64,000 bases of DNA from Phytoseiulus persimilis (lineage: Eukaryota > Arthropoda > Arachnida > Mesostigmata > Phytoseiidae). Under the pieces are notes generated by a model, which was not told where the DNA came from, searched no databases, and saw only the letters and a list, made by a program, of their open reading frames with translations. The position numbers were made by a program, and so were the translations under genes. The stretch covers positions 2,052,775 through 2,116,774 of the forward strand of contig CM075104.1 of NCBI GenBank assembly GCA_037576195.1, in the 5' to 3' direction. Position 1 is the first letter of the stretch. Each line of letters starts with the position of its first letter. Of this stretch, positions 47,401 to 58,809 are shown piece by piece.

Positions 47401-49025
47401 CGCAAGAGCTCAACATTCCCCGAATTTTCCGACGGGATGACGTTTCGAATGACCCCAAGCGACTCCGAAGTGCCCGGAGTGCTTCCTTACGTATTCATTC
47501 CAGCTCGCACCGTTTCCCCGATCAGTTCGTGGGATAGCTTGAATCTCCACTAGCCTCCCGCAGCCGATGAGGGAATGTCCAGGCTCTTGGTACCCAACCC
47601 GGGTTATCCCGTAACAGCCGCAGTTCGATGCTGGGAGCATCGATGCGCGTCGTAAACTCGGTAATCCCAAGACAAGATCAACCCAAACTCCCGGAATGGA
47701 ACTGAGAGGCACGAGCTGGAGACACCGAAACGAGGTCAAGTTCCAAGGCTTCATCCGGTCCGTTCCGCCACATGAGCCGAGCGGGAACAAACCTTCCCGA
47801 TGCGTTTATGGGACCACAAACCGAAACTTCGTATCGAAATAGCAGATGGACCCGCAGCGGGAACCTTCAGCTGATCACTGAGTGGTACGCTCGATCAATT
47901 GGATTCGCGCCCTCACTGTAACCCACCAGCAAAGTCATCTCACACCGATAGAGGCTTTGAAGTGCGTGTTCTGCGTTTGTTTACGATTTGATTTTGATCG
48001 GAGGCGTGAAACAATTTCAGCTCGCAGTGTTCTGAACATCAGCGCCTCTCGCGCCTTTGCCTTTGGAGCGAAAAAGAGAGTTGCCGAAAAGACGCTAGCA
48101 TTGTCCCATCTGATGGAAGGCCAAGGCCCAATACTGACACGGACGGAAGGTCGACTCCCCTGGATGGGCGCAGAGCTGGGGAGACAGTTTTCGCTCCGTA
48201 GGATAGAATCAGTTCCGAGGCAGGAGAACGAGAACTCTCCTCCTCCGGCCGACACGGAGATTACTATGTTTGAGACAGCGTCAGCAACTTTGTAGATTGC
48301 CGACTGTCTTCTGTCTGTTTGTGAAGACGCTAGACCGCCGTGCGCGTTCCAACTGCTTCCCTCGGCCTTGCTCCTCGAAACGCTGATAGTTTCTCAGCAA
48401 CTTCGGTCCTCCAGCCAAGTAGGGCGAGAGAACTCGAAGCAATCTTGAGCGTCTGAAGGAGTCGCGACGCAAGGCGGCCCTCCATGTCTGTGGCCGCTCC
48501 AGAGATCGTTCCGCAAACTTTTGATGGAATTTCCTCAATCAAAAGAACCTGCTGAAAAGTGTCATAAACATCGCTGACGGGACAGACCAATGTCGAGACG
48601 CCGATGGCTTGGTGATTCAGTTGTCAGCAAGAGAGATCGGCACGACCGATGGGTAGCCAAATCGAGAAAGTTGTGATCAATCATCGGTGACCGTGGCAGT
48701 AGGTGGTGCACGAGGTGTAGGTACTACGGAGCTATCTCTTATCGGGGAGAGCATTTCAGGTTTTTAGAGAGTCAGATTCGGCGTTTTCCCCGTGTACATG
48801 CAATCGTCGACGAGCGCTACTGCCATCGAGTATCCTCGCGCGAATGCATGCAACGCTCTGACGGAGGGGCGCCTCAGTGCACCCTCAACAGGAAAAAGGA
48901 AAGGGATGGAATCGAGAGGGACCGGCCGGCCCGCCTCTCTCAGAGCTTGGGCGCCAAGCCGCCAAGTTCGCTTCGGGACTGGTCCAACGACATCTGAAAG
49001 CCCATGACGAAAGTCCGGCTAGAGT
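41454..49025. other. Long stretch without a supported gene; 3' part is upstream of the receptor gene
   Basis: Protein-like frames on both strands, for example plus 42862-43095, minus 42455-42757, plus 44264-44862 and minus 47410-47790, lack motifs and fitting splice partners. The promoter and 5' UTR of the receptor starting at 49026 should lie at the right end. Confidence 0.4.
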
Positions 49026-49389
49026 ATGGAGCTTCCTCAACCCGAGGTTAATTGGAGTGAGTGTTTAATGCAAGAGCAGACCTCGCACTATGTTTACAAT
49101 CTCAGCTATTACGAGTTCGGTGAAACGGATCCCCAGGAGAAGATGGGCCTTCTGTGTGTCGTGATTTATGTTGTGACGGTGATCGCGTCTCTTGTCGGAA
49201 ATTGGGGTGTTGTTCTAACAGTGTTGCTGAATCGATCGATGCGAACAACGGTGAATTTCTACTTGTCGAATTTGGCCTTTGCGGATGCTCTGATCGCTAT
49301 GTTCTGCATGTGGACCTATCTCGTGAAGCACTTCCACGACTCTTATGTGTTGGGAGGCTTCATGTGCCGTGTCGAAGGATTTGTCCAAA
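49026..49389 (+). CDS. Class A peptide G-protein-coupled receptor, exon 1 (N-terminus to TM3 start)
   Basis: ATG 49026 opens a 121-codon exon with donor CAAA|GTGAGT. The short extracellular N-terminus has two sequons (NWS at 9, NLS at 25). TM1 (about 40-68) contains the GN motif at 58-59. Intracellular loop 1 carries SMRTTVNFYLSN, and TM2 has the LAFAD motif with the sodium-site Asp87. Extracellular loop 1 leads to Cys114, which pairs with loop 2 in this class. The wording is typical of arthropod neuropeptide receptors of the RFamide or tachykinin-like branches, but the ligand cannot be told from this. The split last codon (A + TG) is completed exactly by the exon at 62838. Confidence 0.95.
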
Positions 49390-49546
49390 GTGAGTTCCTT
49401 AGCACCAGAATCACGAATTTCATAGAGCTAATCGCTGCCGGGAATAGCTCTTCAGATTTTAGGCTGGTTCACGATGAGTTGAAACTCGTAGCAAGTTCCG
49501 ATGCAGCAGCCCAAGAGGACAGTGGTCACGTTAGGTGAATAGGAGG

Positions 49547-49630
49547 GGCCAGTTGCCGTCAATCGGGGGGATTCGAAACCGCAACTCAGTCCGCCGCTCT
49601 TCCATCGAAGACTCAGTGCCTCCCTACTAC
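49547..49630 (-). ncRNA. tRNA-like relic, possibly tRNA-derived SINE
   Basis: On the minus strand there is an A-box-like TGGAAGAGCGG (about 49593-49603), reminiscent of the Leu/Ser tRNA GGCCGAGCGG, and 10-12 bases after it a B-box-like GGTTTCGAATCC (49569-49580) with one extra T. The distance between the boxes is too short for a normal tRNA, and no clean acceptor stem forms. A decayed tRNA pseudogene or SINE head fits better than a functional tRNA. It lies in the receptor intron. Confidence 0.25.
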
Positions 49631-51780
49631 TAACCCCAAAAACTATCATTCGTGTGCTCCGGCACCATCTCGAGGGAGCAGATTTACGTTGATGTTGCTC
49701 TAAGCGCAAGCTGAGCGACTTCGAATCATGGACGGAACCCTGCTCCGGCTTGTATCCGGAAAGCAGACTCCTCCGAAAGCTCGGATGCGGACGACTCTGG
49801 AGCAGGAATACCTCCGCATCCGGGCAGAATCAATTTCGCAGCGAGGCTCACGGCGTCGAATATGTCGTCACATCTCTGCTAGTGGGAGGGAGGACAGGAA
49901 CCTGGGAAAAACGGAGTGACACCGATTGGACGGCGTTCTCTGTCCTTTCGTTGACAGCCTCAGATTTGAGGCCTCCTCGTCCGGGCGACTCGACGAAGCG
50001 CCTTCCATATTTGAGGCCGATGTGCGATGATGCCCGACGAGGAGCTGAGTGGCCGTACTCACGTCCGCCGGACAGGACGCATGGAATAATGAGTAAGCCG
50101 TTAATATTCGACCCCCTACCCCGCTCCTCTTCAACACCATGCACGCGAAATTGCTGTTCGATATGGCATCGGCCTAATCGAGAATGTACGCCCGTCTGCA
50201 TTACAGGAGTCTGACACGCTGTGGAGAGCGACAACCGGCCAAAGAACGAGTAGGAATCCCCCCAGCCAGGGCTTCTTAGTTCGTGATCAGCATGTTACTT
50301 TCAGCAGTCGAATTCGTCGCTAGCGAACAACCGGGCGATTTCCTCGCTCCCTCTTATTCAAGCGCCAACATGGGACTCTCGTGAGTCACTGAACGCCCCT
50401 GCTCCACAGCCGAGTGGGCTTTGATTCGAGATACGTGATGACGCCGGAAACCATTACCGAATGAAATATGAATACGCTATCATCGAGCCACGTTTCTACT
50501 AGCAACAAGGCAAGGAAGCAGCTTGTCGTTCAAGCTCCATTGCTGTCGTGAGCACACGCAGTGGCGTTCGAGGTTAATCGGAAAGAGCTATGAGCCCAAG
50601 TTGGAGCCCCAACGTGCTGCTGCGATAACTTCTATCGAATCGTTCACTCGGTCGACATCCAAGATCCATCATACTCCGACCCCACAGGCCGGAAATCAAC
50701 AACGGAATCCACGAACGTGATTTACTCTGTGCTCCACCTCATTAGAGTATCTCGTAGATCCAGTCGACGGCCTGTAGCCGTTTCTTGTAGAGAGCTCGTG
50801 GAAGCGTTCAAGTTGGATGCGTTCACAGTGCTTCGCCTGTCGTGGGGGTTGCACTGTACGCTCGTTAGCACGTATATTTCCCTCTCACCGTGTCCATTGT
50901 TGCCAGTCTCTCGGGGAAATCGGATTCACAGCAAGAGGCTCCGTTCGAGACAGCTTTTGCCAGTGACAATATCACGCTCGGTTCGTTTCAATTACCGAAC
51001 TCTCCTAAGTGGCGCGGGATTACGCGAGGGGATCTCGGGCTGCGGAAGCGGGATCCTCCTCGGTGCAAACGATTTCCCGTACCGAGCTAGACGTGAGCGA
51101 GCGAGGGCTCAGACGTTTCGCAAAGAATCATTCCGGTTGACGGATCGGTGGAGAGGAACGGAAAGTAGACCTAGGCATGAACCTCAGTTTCACAATCCAC
51201 CTAGCCTCCAGATTGTACAACTCTACTGAAACTGCCGATGGCTTCAACTAGCCGAAGCTCCATTTTCTCGGGTCGTATCTTGCCAACATAAACATAGAAG
51301 GAAAGAGAGACGCAGGAACCTTCCATTGAATAGAACTCAGAATCCTCGTTGAGCGTGGATTGAATCCTAAGCAGCGGGCTCTCTGGAGTACTTCATTCAG
51401 ATGAACTACGATTGGCCTACATCGGAAGAAATGAGGAACGCCACGGACAAGGATTGAGGAAAGAGGTGCATCAAGTCTCGTTCCTGGTCCCTAAGACGTG
51501 TCGCTTTCCCACTCGGATCACTAATTTCCGTTGAAGCCGAGTGTCTGAAGGGAGAGGAGGAGAGCAGTGATGATCCAACGAGGACCTGTCTCATCTAGAG
51601 CAAAACGAAGCTCCCCAAGTTGACGCGATGCGGAGCAAAGGAGGGTCTCAGAATTGCCGGGCTTGGAGGTCCCAATCTGACGGGCTCATTGCCGTAACTT
51701 GATCTGGCCAGAAATGATCGTGATGGAGTTCTCGCTGTTTAACATGCCATGCTCCATCGTCGTTTGATGAACCCGGCAAG
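49631..51780. other. Receptor intron, no supported exon
   Basis: Open frames of up to 170 codons (for example plus 50717-51229) overlap frames on the other strand and show no motif. Confidence 0.4.
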
Positions 51781-52106
51781 TGCGCAACGCCGGCATCGAT
51801 AACGGATATCTCCGCGGTGGACTCCTGTGTTTTGTCCAAGGACGATCGCTACATTATGATTCTCCTCTCCAACAGACCCACCAAGTGGGAGACTAGTACC
51901 GGAGATCAAAATTATTCATATAAACGGAAACAGCCCGTGTTCAAGTCACCAACGGACCAAGTCATGGTCCGACTCAGTTCCTGCGAGGAATGGCTGCTTC
52001 TTGTTTCCTATTTATCCGAAAGTCAACAGATCTCATTCAGGAAACTGCTGAGCACCATGCGTCATTCGGAGAGCTTTAGTTCTCGCGGAAGACGGATTTT
52101 CGTTCG
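51781..52106 (+). CDS. Candidate exon with WD-repeat-like sequence
   Basis: The interval is bounded by GGCAAG and the donor TTCG|GTGAGA, with 108 open codons. It contains DSCVLSKDDRYIMILLSN followed shortly by KWETSTGD, and again VRLSSCEEWLLLV. This spacing resembles the start and the W..TG end of WD40-type blades in NACHT/WD proteins, but lacks strict GH and WD pairs. The acceptor is weak, no partner exon in a fitting phase was found, and the antisense frame is also open. It may be a chance frame or a relic in the receptor intron. Confidence 0.25.
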
Positions 52107-52174
52107 GTGAGAGTGGGGGGTAATTGTTGTTGTATGTTTCGGGTATAATTGGAAGCTCAGAAGTCCGGAGGCCT

Positions 52175-52185
52175 CCCCCCCCCCC
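52175..52185. repeat. C(11) homopolymer run
   Basis: Eleven consecutive C residues, followed by TTCTGAG. It could act as a polypyrimidine tract but is more simply a length-variable repeat. Confidence 0.9.
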
Positions 52186-53145
52186 TTCTGAGGTCATCTT
52201 TCGAGATTGTTGGTTGACAATAAGAAACTGTCTCAGCGAGGATGAACCATCCCGAGAGGAGGAGACAGGAATCCTCAGGTGCGCCTTTTGCCAATCAATT
52301 CTGGCTCAGATGGAATAAGCTGAGATTATCACGCTTACAGGATCTTAGTCGGGCTCGATTGGATGCTTTTGTCTCCGAGTCGATGATGATGAAGTAGGTG
52401 CGTTGACTCAATGCTGCCTAACGGGACATCCGCTGATTGTCTTCGCGAAGAGACTCACGGGAAAGGGAGTGGAGATGCGCGAGCAGCGTGCAACAACCCT
52501 CAAGGGAACCTCACAATGCAAGGGGGAACGGGGGGGAGATGAGAGGTCGGACCGTTGGTGGACCGAACATATTCTAGGACAGTGTGGAACTCCGGAGGCT
52601 GCTACCGATCGGATCCTATCTCAGGTTCTCTCATCGGGAAATCTGCCTGACATCGTGGGGAGAACAGACATCCAAAAGCCAAGGAAGCGCGGAATGCCGC
52701 ATGGGGCAGCGCGAGATCACAGATCTATTTTGCCTTCTGCGCTTTGCTCCCCGGAACCCTCGCAACCTCAGTGATGGAACTCCCCACTGGGGGCGAATGC
52801 AGACGGAGGCTTCACGGAGACGCGCTTACAATGTGGATTATCGGCACTAGCAATCACTCGTAGCGATCGTCACCAGCTGCAGCGAACCCCTGACTCGATT
52901 CCAAGCTGGAGAGGGGAATCCCGCTCTTGAGGGTCCTGGATGAGATCGCGCGCGAGCTGAGGAAGTAATCCTAGCCTCGCTGTATATCCTGCTGTGCCGC
53001 GCTCCGGTACATGATCTTCAAATCGGTTTGTCAACCGACAGCTGATTATCGCCCCGCCCACATATAATGAATCGGCCAGCGGCTGAGAAGACTTTTCCGA
53101 GCCTCTCTCTGCCGTTTGAAGACGGAGCTGAGACTCGTAACGTAC
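52186..53145. other. Receptor intron, no supported exon
   Basis: A frame ending at 52318 has a CAFC motif, and one at 52403-52774 is long, but neither has a family signature. Confidence 0.4.
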
Positions 53146-53424
53146 CGATGTTTTTTGGTATAATTTTTGATACGCGATTGCCATCGCGCACTCGAGTGTG
53201 ACTAGAAGTGTGACGATCATGAAGAATAGTGTCACATACTCTCTATGATGAATGAATCTCGTTCGTGCGGAGCTTCGCCGACAATAAAAACTCCATTCCT
53301 CTTCGCTGGATGAAATTATATCGTCGAAGTCGTAGTCGAGGTCATTGGGTCGCAGTTTTGTGATAGAGCCTAATCTTCGTCCCTTGATGCGGGATTTCTG
53401 GCCGATGTATAGATCCGGTATTTC
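53146..53424 (-). CDS. Candidate antisense exon of a membrane protein
   Basis: On the minus strand an interval of 93 codons is open between an acceptor-like CTCTAACCGAAG and the donor ACATCG|GTACGT, in phase 0 at both ends. The encoded order is a basic patch (KSRIKGRRLG), an acidic patch (DLDYDFDDIISSSEEEW), an Arg-rich anchor (RRSSARTR) and a hydrophobic helix (YVTLFFMIVTLLVTLECAMAI). Basic residues before the helix suggest a cytoplasmic N-terminus, that is type II topology, or an N-terminal part of a multi-pass protein. Partner exons were not found. It lies antisense within the large intron of the receptor gene. Confidence 0.4.
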
Positions 53425-56400
53425 CTTCGGTTAGAGGGGATCGGCACGAAAAGGCCCACTGGTCAACGCATCAGCGCTTGCGCCCAAGTTGGGCCCAACC
53501 GATGCGCAGATCGAGGTTCGAGTCGCAAGAACCGACCGATAATCGACCATCATTGACGTTTCGTGGCGTCGAATCCGCCATCGACGACGAGAGCCGACTG
53601 ACAGTGAATGATCTCTGCTGCTTTCCCCGCCCCTGTTAGCCCCGCTGAAGTGAGGGGACCTGACGCTTTTCAAGTACGGTTTCGGACCCTATCATATACA
53701 TGAATCGCCAGCGATTTCCAGGAATGCATGATTGGAGCAGAGAATAGCTATAGCATGCCGGCCCATCTTTGAATGATTCCTACACTGCACCCGGTCGTTT
53801 TTGGCGCGCGTCCACGACATCTTCCTGCAAATCGACTCAGTCATTGCCGCTTTCGGAGCGTCGATTCATCGGAGCGGTCCGTCAGCAGCATTGACGTCTT
53901 ATCCCACATTCAATCAGAAACAAGATATGCTGTAATGGATGTTTTTCATTCTTTCGTAACGGCTGCTCTCGCAACTGAAGGAGACTCCAGCGGCTCAGCC
54001 ACTTCAACAACATCGTAAACGGCTAAAGAAGCGTCAAGGTCTCACGTGGCTCCCACCCTGACCCTTCTATGCCAACGCCGACCCACGAAACAGAGCTTCT
54101 CGACCCTGCCGCTCGCCGTCATTGTTGGATTCGTGCCGCAGCTGTTGACAGCTGGGCGCGACTGTCCACAGAGCAGTGCATTGTTCCGCTCGAAGTCAGC
54201 CCGAATTGAACTCATTGAAGATCGCTCCATTCTGGCAGCCGATGCCCGTGACATTTATTTTTTGCTCCCGCTCCCGGGCTTTCTATCAGCGGTATTTCAG
54301 CCTGAGAAGCGATAATTGGGCACATGAGGCTGGTCAGCCTCTGGCCCCAGAGACATCGGAGGTCTGCTCCGGGGTCACGCGCCGGGAGCAAGCCAGGGGT
54401 CGGCAAGCGGTAGTCCACGGGTGATATGTTGTTCGACGTGCTTCTGTGCGGACTTATTCGGCTCCTTTGTTCCGTTCAACAGCTACACAGTGAGTGCGTT
54501 CCGGAACGGCGGCGGCCGTGTCCGTTGATATTTGCGTTTCTCCATCTGCTCTGCAGCGTGTCCATGTCTGTTACCTGTGTGATTTAGGTGAATGTCCGCC
54601 CCCATGCTGTCACCGTCCGTGAGAACTTCGGCTGAAGGGGGCACGACAACGTCAAATCGGATCGGTTAGATTTCTGCCAACCTGTCCGAGTTCACAGCTG
54701 CCGCCTCCTCTCCAGAAAAGGCAGAACAGTCCTATTCGAGCTCCATTGAGGGTTTCCAGCCATTCAGCGCTCTGGAAAGCCGTTTTTCCGGATTGGTGGC
54801 GATTCAAAGTGGGCGTCAAGCGGTCCACGCGCGCGGAAGCGTTTACGGCCGGGACTGTTAATCCTTCTCGAGTTATGAGCCCACGTAGCCGGCTGGAGTT
54901 TTAGCGCTGAAAATCGAAGCCACGATCCAAGCTCGAAGAGAATTAACTTGACGATGCGAACATGCACGCGTTGGGCACACAACGGCTCGGTTGGGGTTCC
55001 CTCCGGTTCGGGAGCAGACGTGTACGAAACTTGCGTACACTGAGGAGGCTGGACCGCGCGAGGATGCGACGAGCTGATTGGCGGACCCACGAGACAAGCT
55101 AATGGTCGACCGAGTGACTGCGCAGATTTTGCAGACCGCCCGATTTAGGCCTGAGAATTCGTTCAAAACATCCAGATCTTTCCCGAGTTAACCGTTTCCG
55201 GCAAAGGAATCAACGAACAGTCTTCTGTCAATCAGGAATGCCCGATCTCACAGTAATAGCCGATCGAAATCGACGAGCATGGAGGAAGTCTGCTGGTGTC
55301 CAGCTTTTTCTTTTGAGAGTTTGCGTCAACATCCCTGGGTGAGACAATTGGACTCCTACCTCTAGCTTTGTCTCCGCTTAAAGAAGAGGTTTGTGTGTTT
55401 GTTCGTTTGTTTTCTCATGTGAATCCAGACGCAGGAAACTGGATGGCCGCGAACTTGTCGGCGCCACGATCTCCCCTGGGTATTTCAGGTAACGCTTTGT
55501 CGATAAACGAGTTGCTTTGCTTCGGCTGACGGGAAGTAGATTTCGGAGACAAAGAGGGCGTTGGACGAAGACGGCTCGGGGGAGCTGAGCGCGTTGCTCC
55601 ATGTTCCGCCCGTTGAGGCGTCGATCGAGAACTTCTCTCCTAAAAACATACTTCACATCATGTTAGTCGCTCTACCCAACACGCAAGTCGACTTTCTCCA
55701 CCGGCTCACAGAGATTGCAGTGGTGTCAGCCTCGTTTTGAGATGCCGATCGACGAGGTGCCCGCCTGGCCAGTGCCAGGGACGGCGCCAAGCTCCAATCT
55801 CGAAGGGACTCGAAGGGAACATTCACTTCCACTAAATTCGTTGCTCTCTTGACACTCCCGTGTTAGATCTTGTCTGACCGAAAACTAAACGTTGTTCGAC
55901 CTCTCGGCTTGTGATGCTATGCGGAGGGAGTCTGAAATCAAGTGTTTCACCTCCGCGGCCGATTGTGGATTCTCCGAGTAGACTTCTGAGTCGGTCGTGA
56001 TTCAACGGAGCCATACAGTTCGATCCTTATGAGCTCAAATTAATCCGAGGCGATGAGCTACCTCTGACAGTCGCACCTGCTCCGCGAAGCAGGTGGCACT
56101 GTTCCCGAAGTCGCGCGAGGACCCCCTATTTGCCGCGTTCTCAGGCTGGACGACCTCGCGAAAAACGAGTTCGCGCCTACCTTGGGGCTCAGTATTGTAT
56201 CTGGGATGAGTAGCTGAGCCGCTTCGAGGTTGACTGACTCGTCACCTGTACGATGACCAGCGAACCGTTCAACGTGTCGGCAGTTGGCGCTGAGGCCATC
56301 GCGTGGAGCAGCCACTGCTAGGTTTGGCCCATGAAAGCTGACAGTGAGGGTTCGAGCACGTGACTGCTTGGGAGGCGAGAGCATCTCGGAGCATGATAGA

Positions 56401-58359
56401 TTTCATATCGATGAAAAACGCCTCTCGTCTTCTATTTCCACTACGCGTAATTGCGTTCGGCGGGGGTTTGTGAGAATCGATTCTTGATAGAGGCGCAACA
56501 CGGACACCCCGACACACAGAGACCACGCACCCAAGGACGAACATGAACAAATATCTCGCCACTGATGTGAGAGACCGGGAATCCAACCTCCGTGTCTCAA
56601 TCACGTGCGGAGACACATCGTTGATACTGCCTCGAACCGCTTGCGCGGGTGCATGATCTCCGAGCTGTAGGAGCGGGCATTCGTTTCCCGTCATCTGTGT
56701 TCCCTCCCATGACTGGTGGGCTACGTTTGTGATTGTTGGCAAACGGAGAAGGTGTTTTTTCTCGCATTGCTGTCACGCCCGCTTCAAGGAAGAACCTCTT
56801 AGAGTCATAGAACCCTTCTACCGAGGGCACTGTATTTATTGGGGCACTGTAACGAGATTGCATCAAATCGGCGTCATCGCACTCTTCTACAGTGTTGAAG
56901 ATTAGGAACCACTTGGTATCTGCTTCCCGCATCCCGACAAACATCCTAGTGATTCAATGCATCCTCTCCGGATACGAGAATGACGAGAGCGGCATGTCAT
57001 ATGAAAAGAGCGTCATACAGTCACATACACATAACTCGTTTCAGTTCTCGAGTGAATACGCAGCAATACGAGGGCTCTCGCGCAGATCGAGAAGTTCTCG
57101 AAATGGAGGAGTCAGACTGAATCGACCTTTGCCGTGCCGACGTCCGGTTACAGAGTCATCTGACGAGCGCGGCTCCAATACAGACCAAGCCTACGCCGAG
57201 AACGGGAAGTAGTGAACGAGGAATGGTTGCCTATTGCTACACGCTTCGCCTACCTTGGCACGAACACCGCCAGCGACTTCAATTTCCGTTACGAGCCGCG
57301 TAAAATCATGCAATACAAACGCCGCAGAGCTGGACATTGAATCGGATCGTCCACGAACATTTCGCAAATCATCAGAAACTCACTGTCAGCACAACTCTTC
57401 GTGGCACTCAATCCCGATAATCTCAGCTTCGATGTTCCTCATCGTCGGGCCGCTTCCAATCGCGGGTGAATATATCCCCGGCCTCGTTCGAGAAAGTTCA
57501 GAGCAAGTTGCGGGATTAGCGGCTAACGGTCACGAACACATCGTAACGCAGATGAGGAAAAGTCCGTGTGAGCGTATCCGATGACGGCGGCGAGACCTTG
57601 AGCATTTTCAGCTGGACAAATTGGATGCGCGTAGAGGACAAACCGATTGCGCCACTTCAAAGCCGTTCCGAAGTCTTGTTTTCACCTTCGATTCTGGGCG
57701 CCTGTTGCTTCTCGATCAGACTGCGCACCTCTCACCGTGTTTGAACTAAACTCTCGTTAACGAAGCCTTCAAACAAAAAAGCTTGACTTCTAGGCCGCGC
57801 ACCCTGTTCTATCCGTGAGTCACCACGAAGAGGGAAATTCCTCTTCCACGCAGACGACGTCCTAACGCTAGTGTCGCACAGTATTTAAGCTGCAATTCCT
57901 CCCCATGCAGCGAGCGAGACCTGCCTGACTTTCTCCCAGTCTTGGGAGCGTGTCGGAAAGAAATTCGCGAGGGAGAATCATGCCGCGAAAGCATGCTCGG
58001 ATTGATTCTGGGTCCGGAAGAATGTTTCTCCTTGACCCCCGCCTTTGGATCTCCTCACATAGGCCTGGATCTGACGAGACCTCGGCAAGGATTCATAAAG
58101 GGACGGCTGCGAGCGGTGGCCTCACAGGTCTGCGATTTGAATGATCCCTAATGTCAGCAAAAACTCATATGGTTTCAAGAACCTCACCATGATAACTTCC
58201 CGATTGATTTCCGAAATTCCGTCGACTCCAACTTACAGCGAAGTTAAACTCCGCTATTGAGTAACAAAAAATCGAGGGTAAGAGGCTAAGAATAGTTCTT
58301 CTGAGCTGCAACACGAGAGTACTTGAGCATGGGCTTATTCCGTCGCTCTCGTTGTGCAG
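53425..58359. other. Receptor intron, no supported exon
   Basis: Frames at 55540-55740 (+), 56597-56944 (-), 56953-57212 (+) and 57160-57330 (+) read in places like protein, but they lack good splice context or overlap each other, and no domain is recognisable. Confidence 0.4.
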
Positions 58360-58809
58360 CTAGATCGAGAGTTGACGGGGTATTTGAACGAAGTTCTTAT
58401 GCTAGTAGGAATGAGTTGTATCCTCATCCTGACTTTGCACTCTGAGACCAGATATCGCGGAGTGATGTGGACCTCATTTGGCGAGAATGGTTCTCAGCTG
58501 ATTCAAATCGGAAATCACGCGGGGAACATCCTCGTACAGCGTTCAAACCAGTGTTGTACACCTGTTCCAGTCCGTGTGCTTCCGGCGTTATCGCAGTCCC
58601 TGTTGCTCCCGAAAAACTTCCGCTGGGTCGGCCTCATAATTATATGCAACAACCGTTCACTTTCTTTCGGCTACTCTGCCATGGTGCCGCTTTCACCGTA
58701 CGAAGCCATCATTTACATTAGTATCAGCACAGTGAAAGAAGGACCTGGTGTTGTCCTAAGAGCTCACAATATACATCATCGAGAGACACATTACGTATCA
58801 GCACGACAG
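58360..58809 (+). CDS. Candidate 450-nt exon of unknown function
   Basis: The interval is bounded by a good acceptor (CGCTCTCGTTGTGCAG) and donor CGACAG|GTAACA and is open for 150 codons in phase 0. The content is hydrophobic and mixed, with a possible membrane segment (VLMLVGMSCILILTL) and a beta-rich middle (FRWVGLIIICNN). No family could be assigned. Chance frames of this length are expected occasionally here. Confidence 0.25.

Noticed and set aside
55540-55740. Plus-strand 66-residue frame with LSALLHVPPVEASIENF
   Set aside because: Reads well, but the acceptor is poor, the neighbouring exon candidate at 55429-55490 fits only with an unlikely site, and no family is recognisable.
58330-58446. 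Small ATG frame encoding MGLFRRSRCAARSRV and more
   Set aside because: Overlaps the 58360-58809 candidate in another frame and is only 38 codons; no supporting signal.
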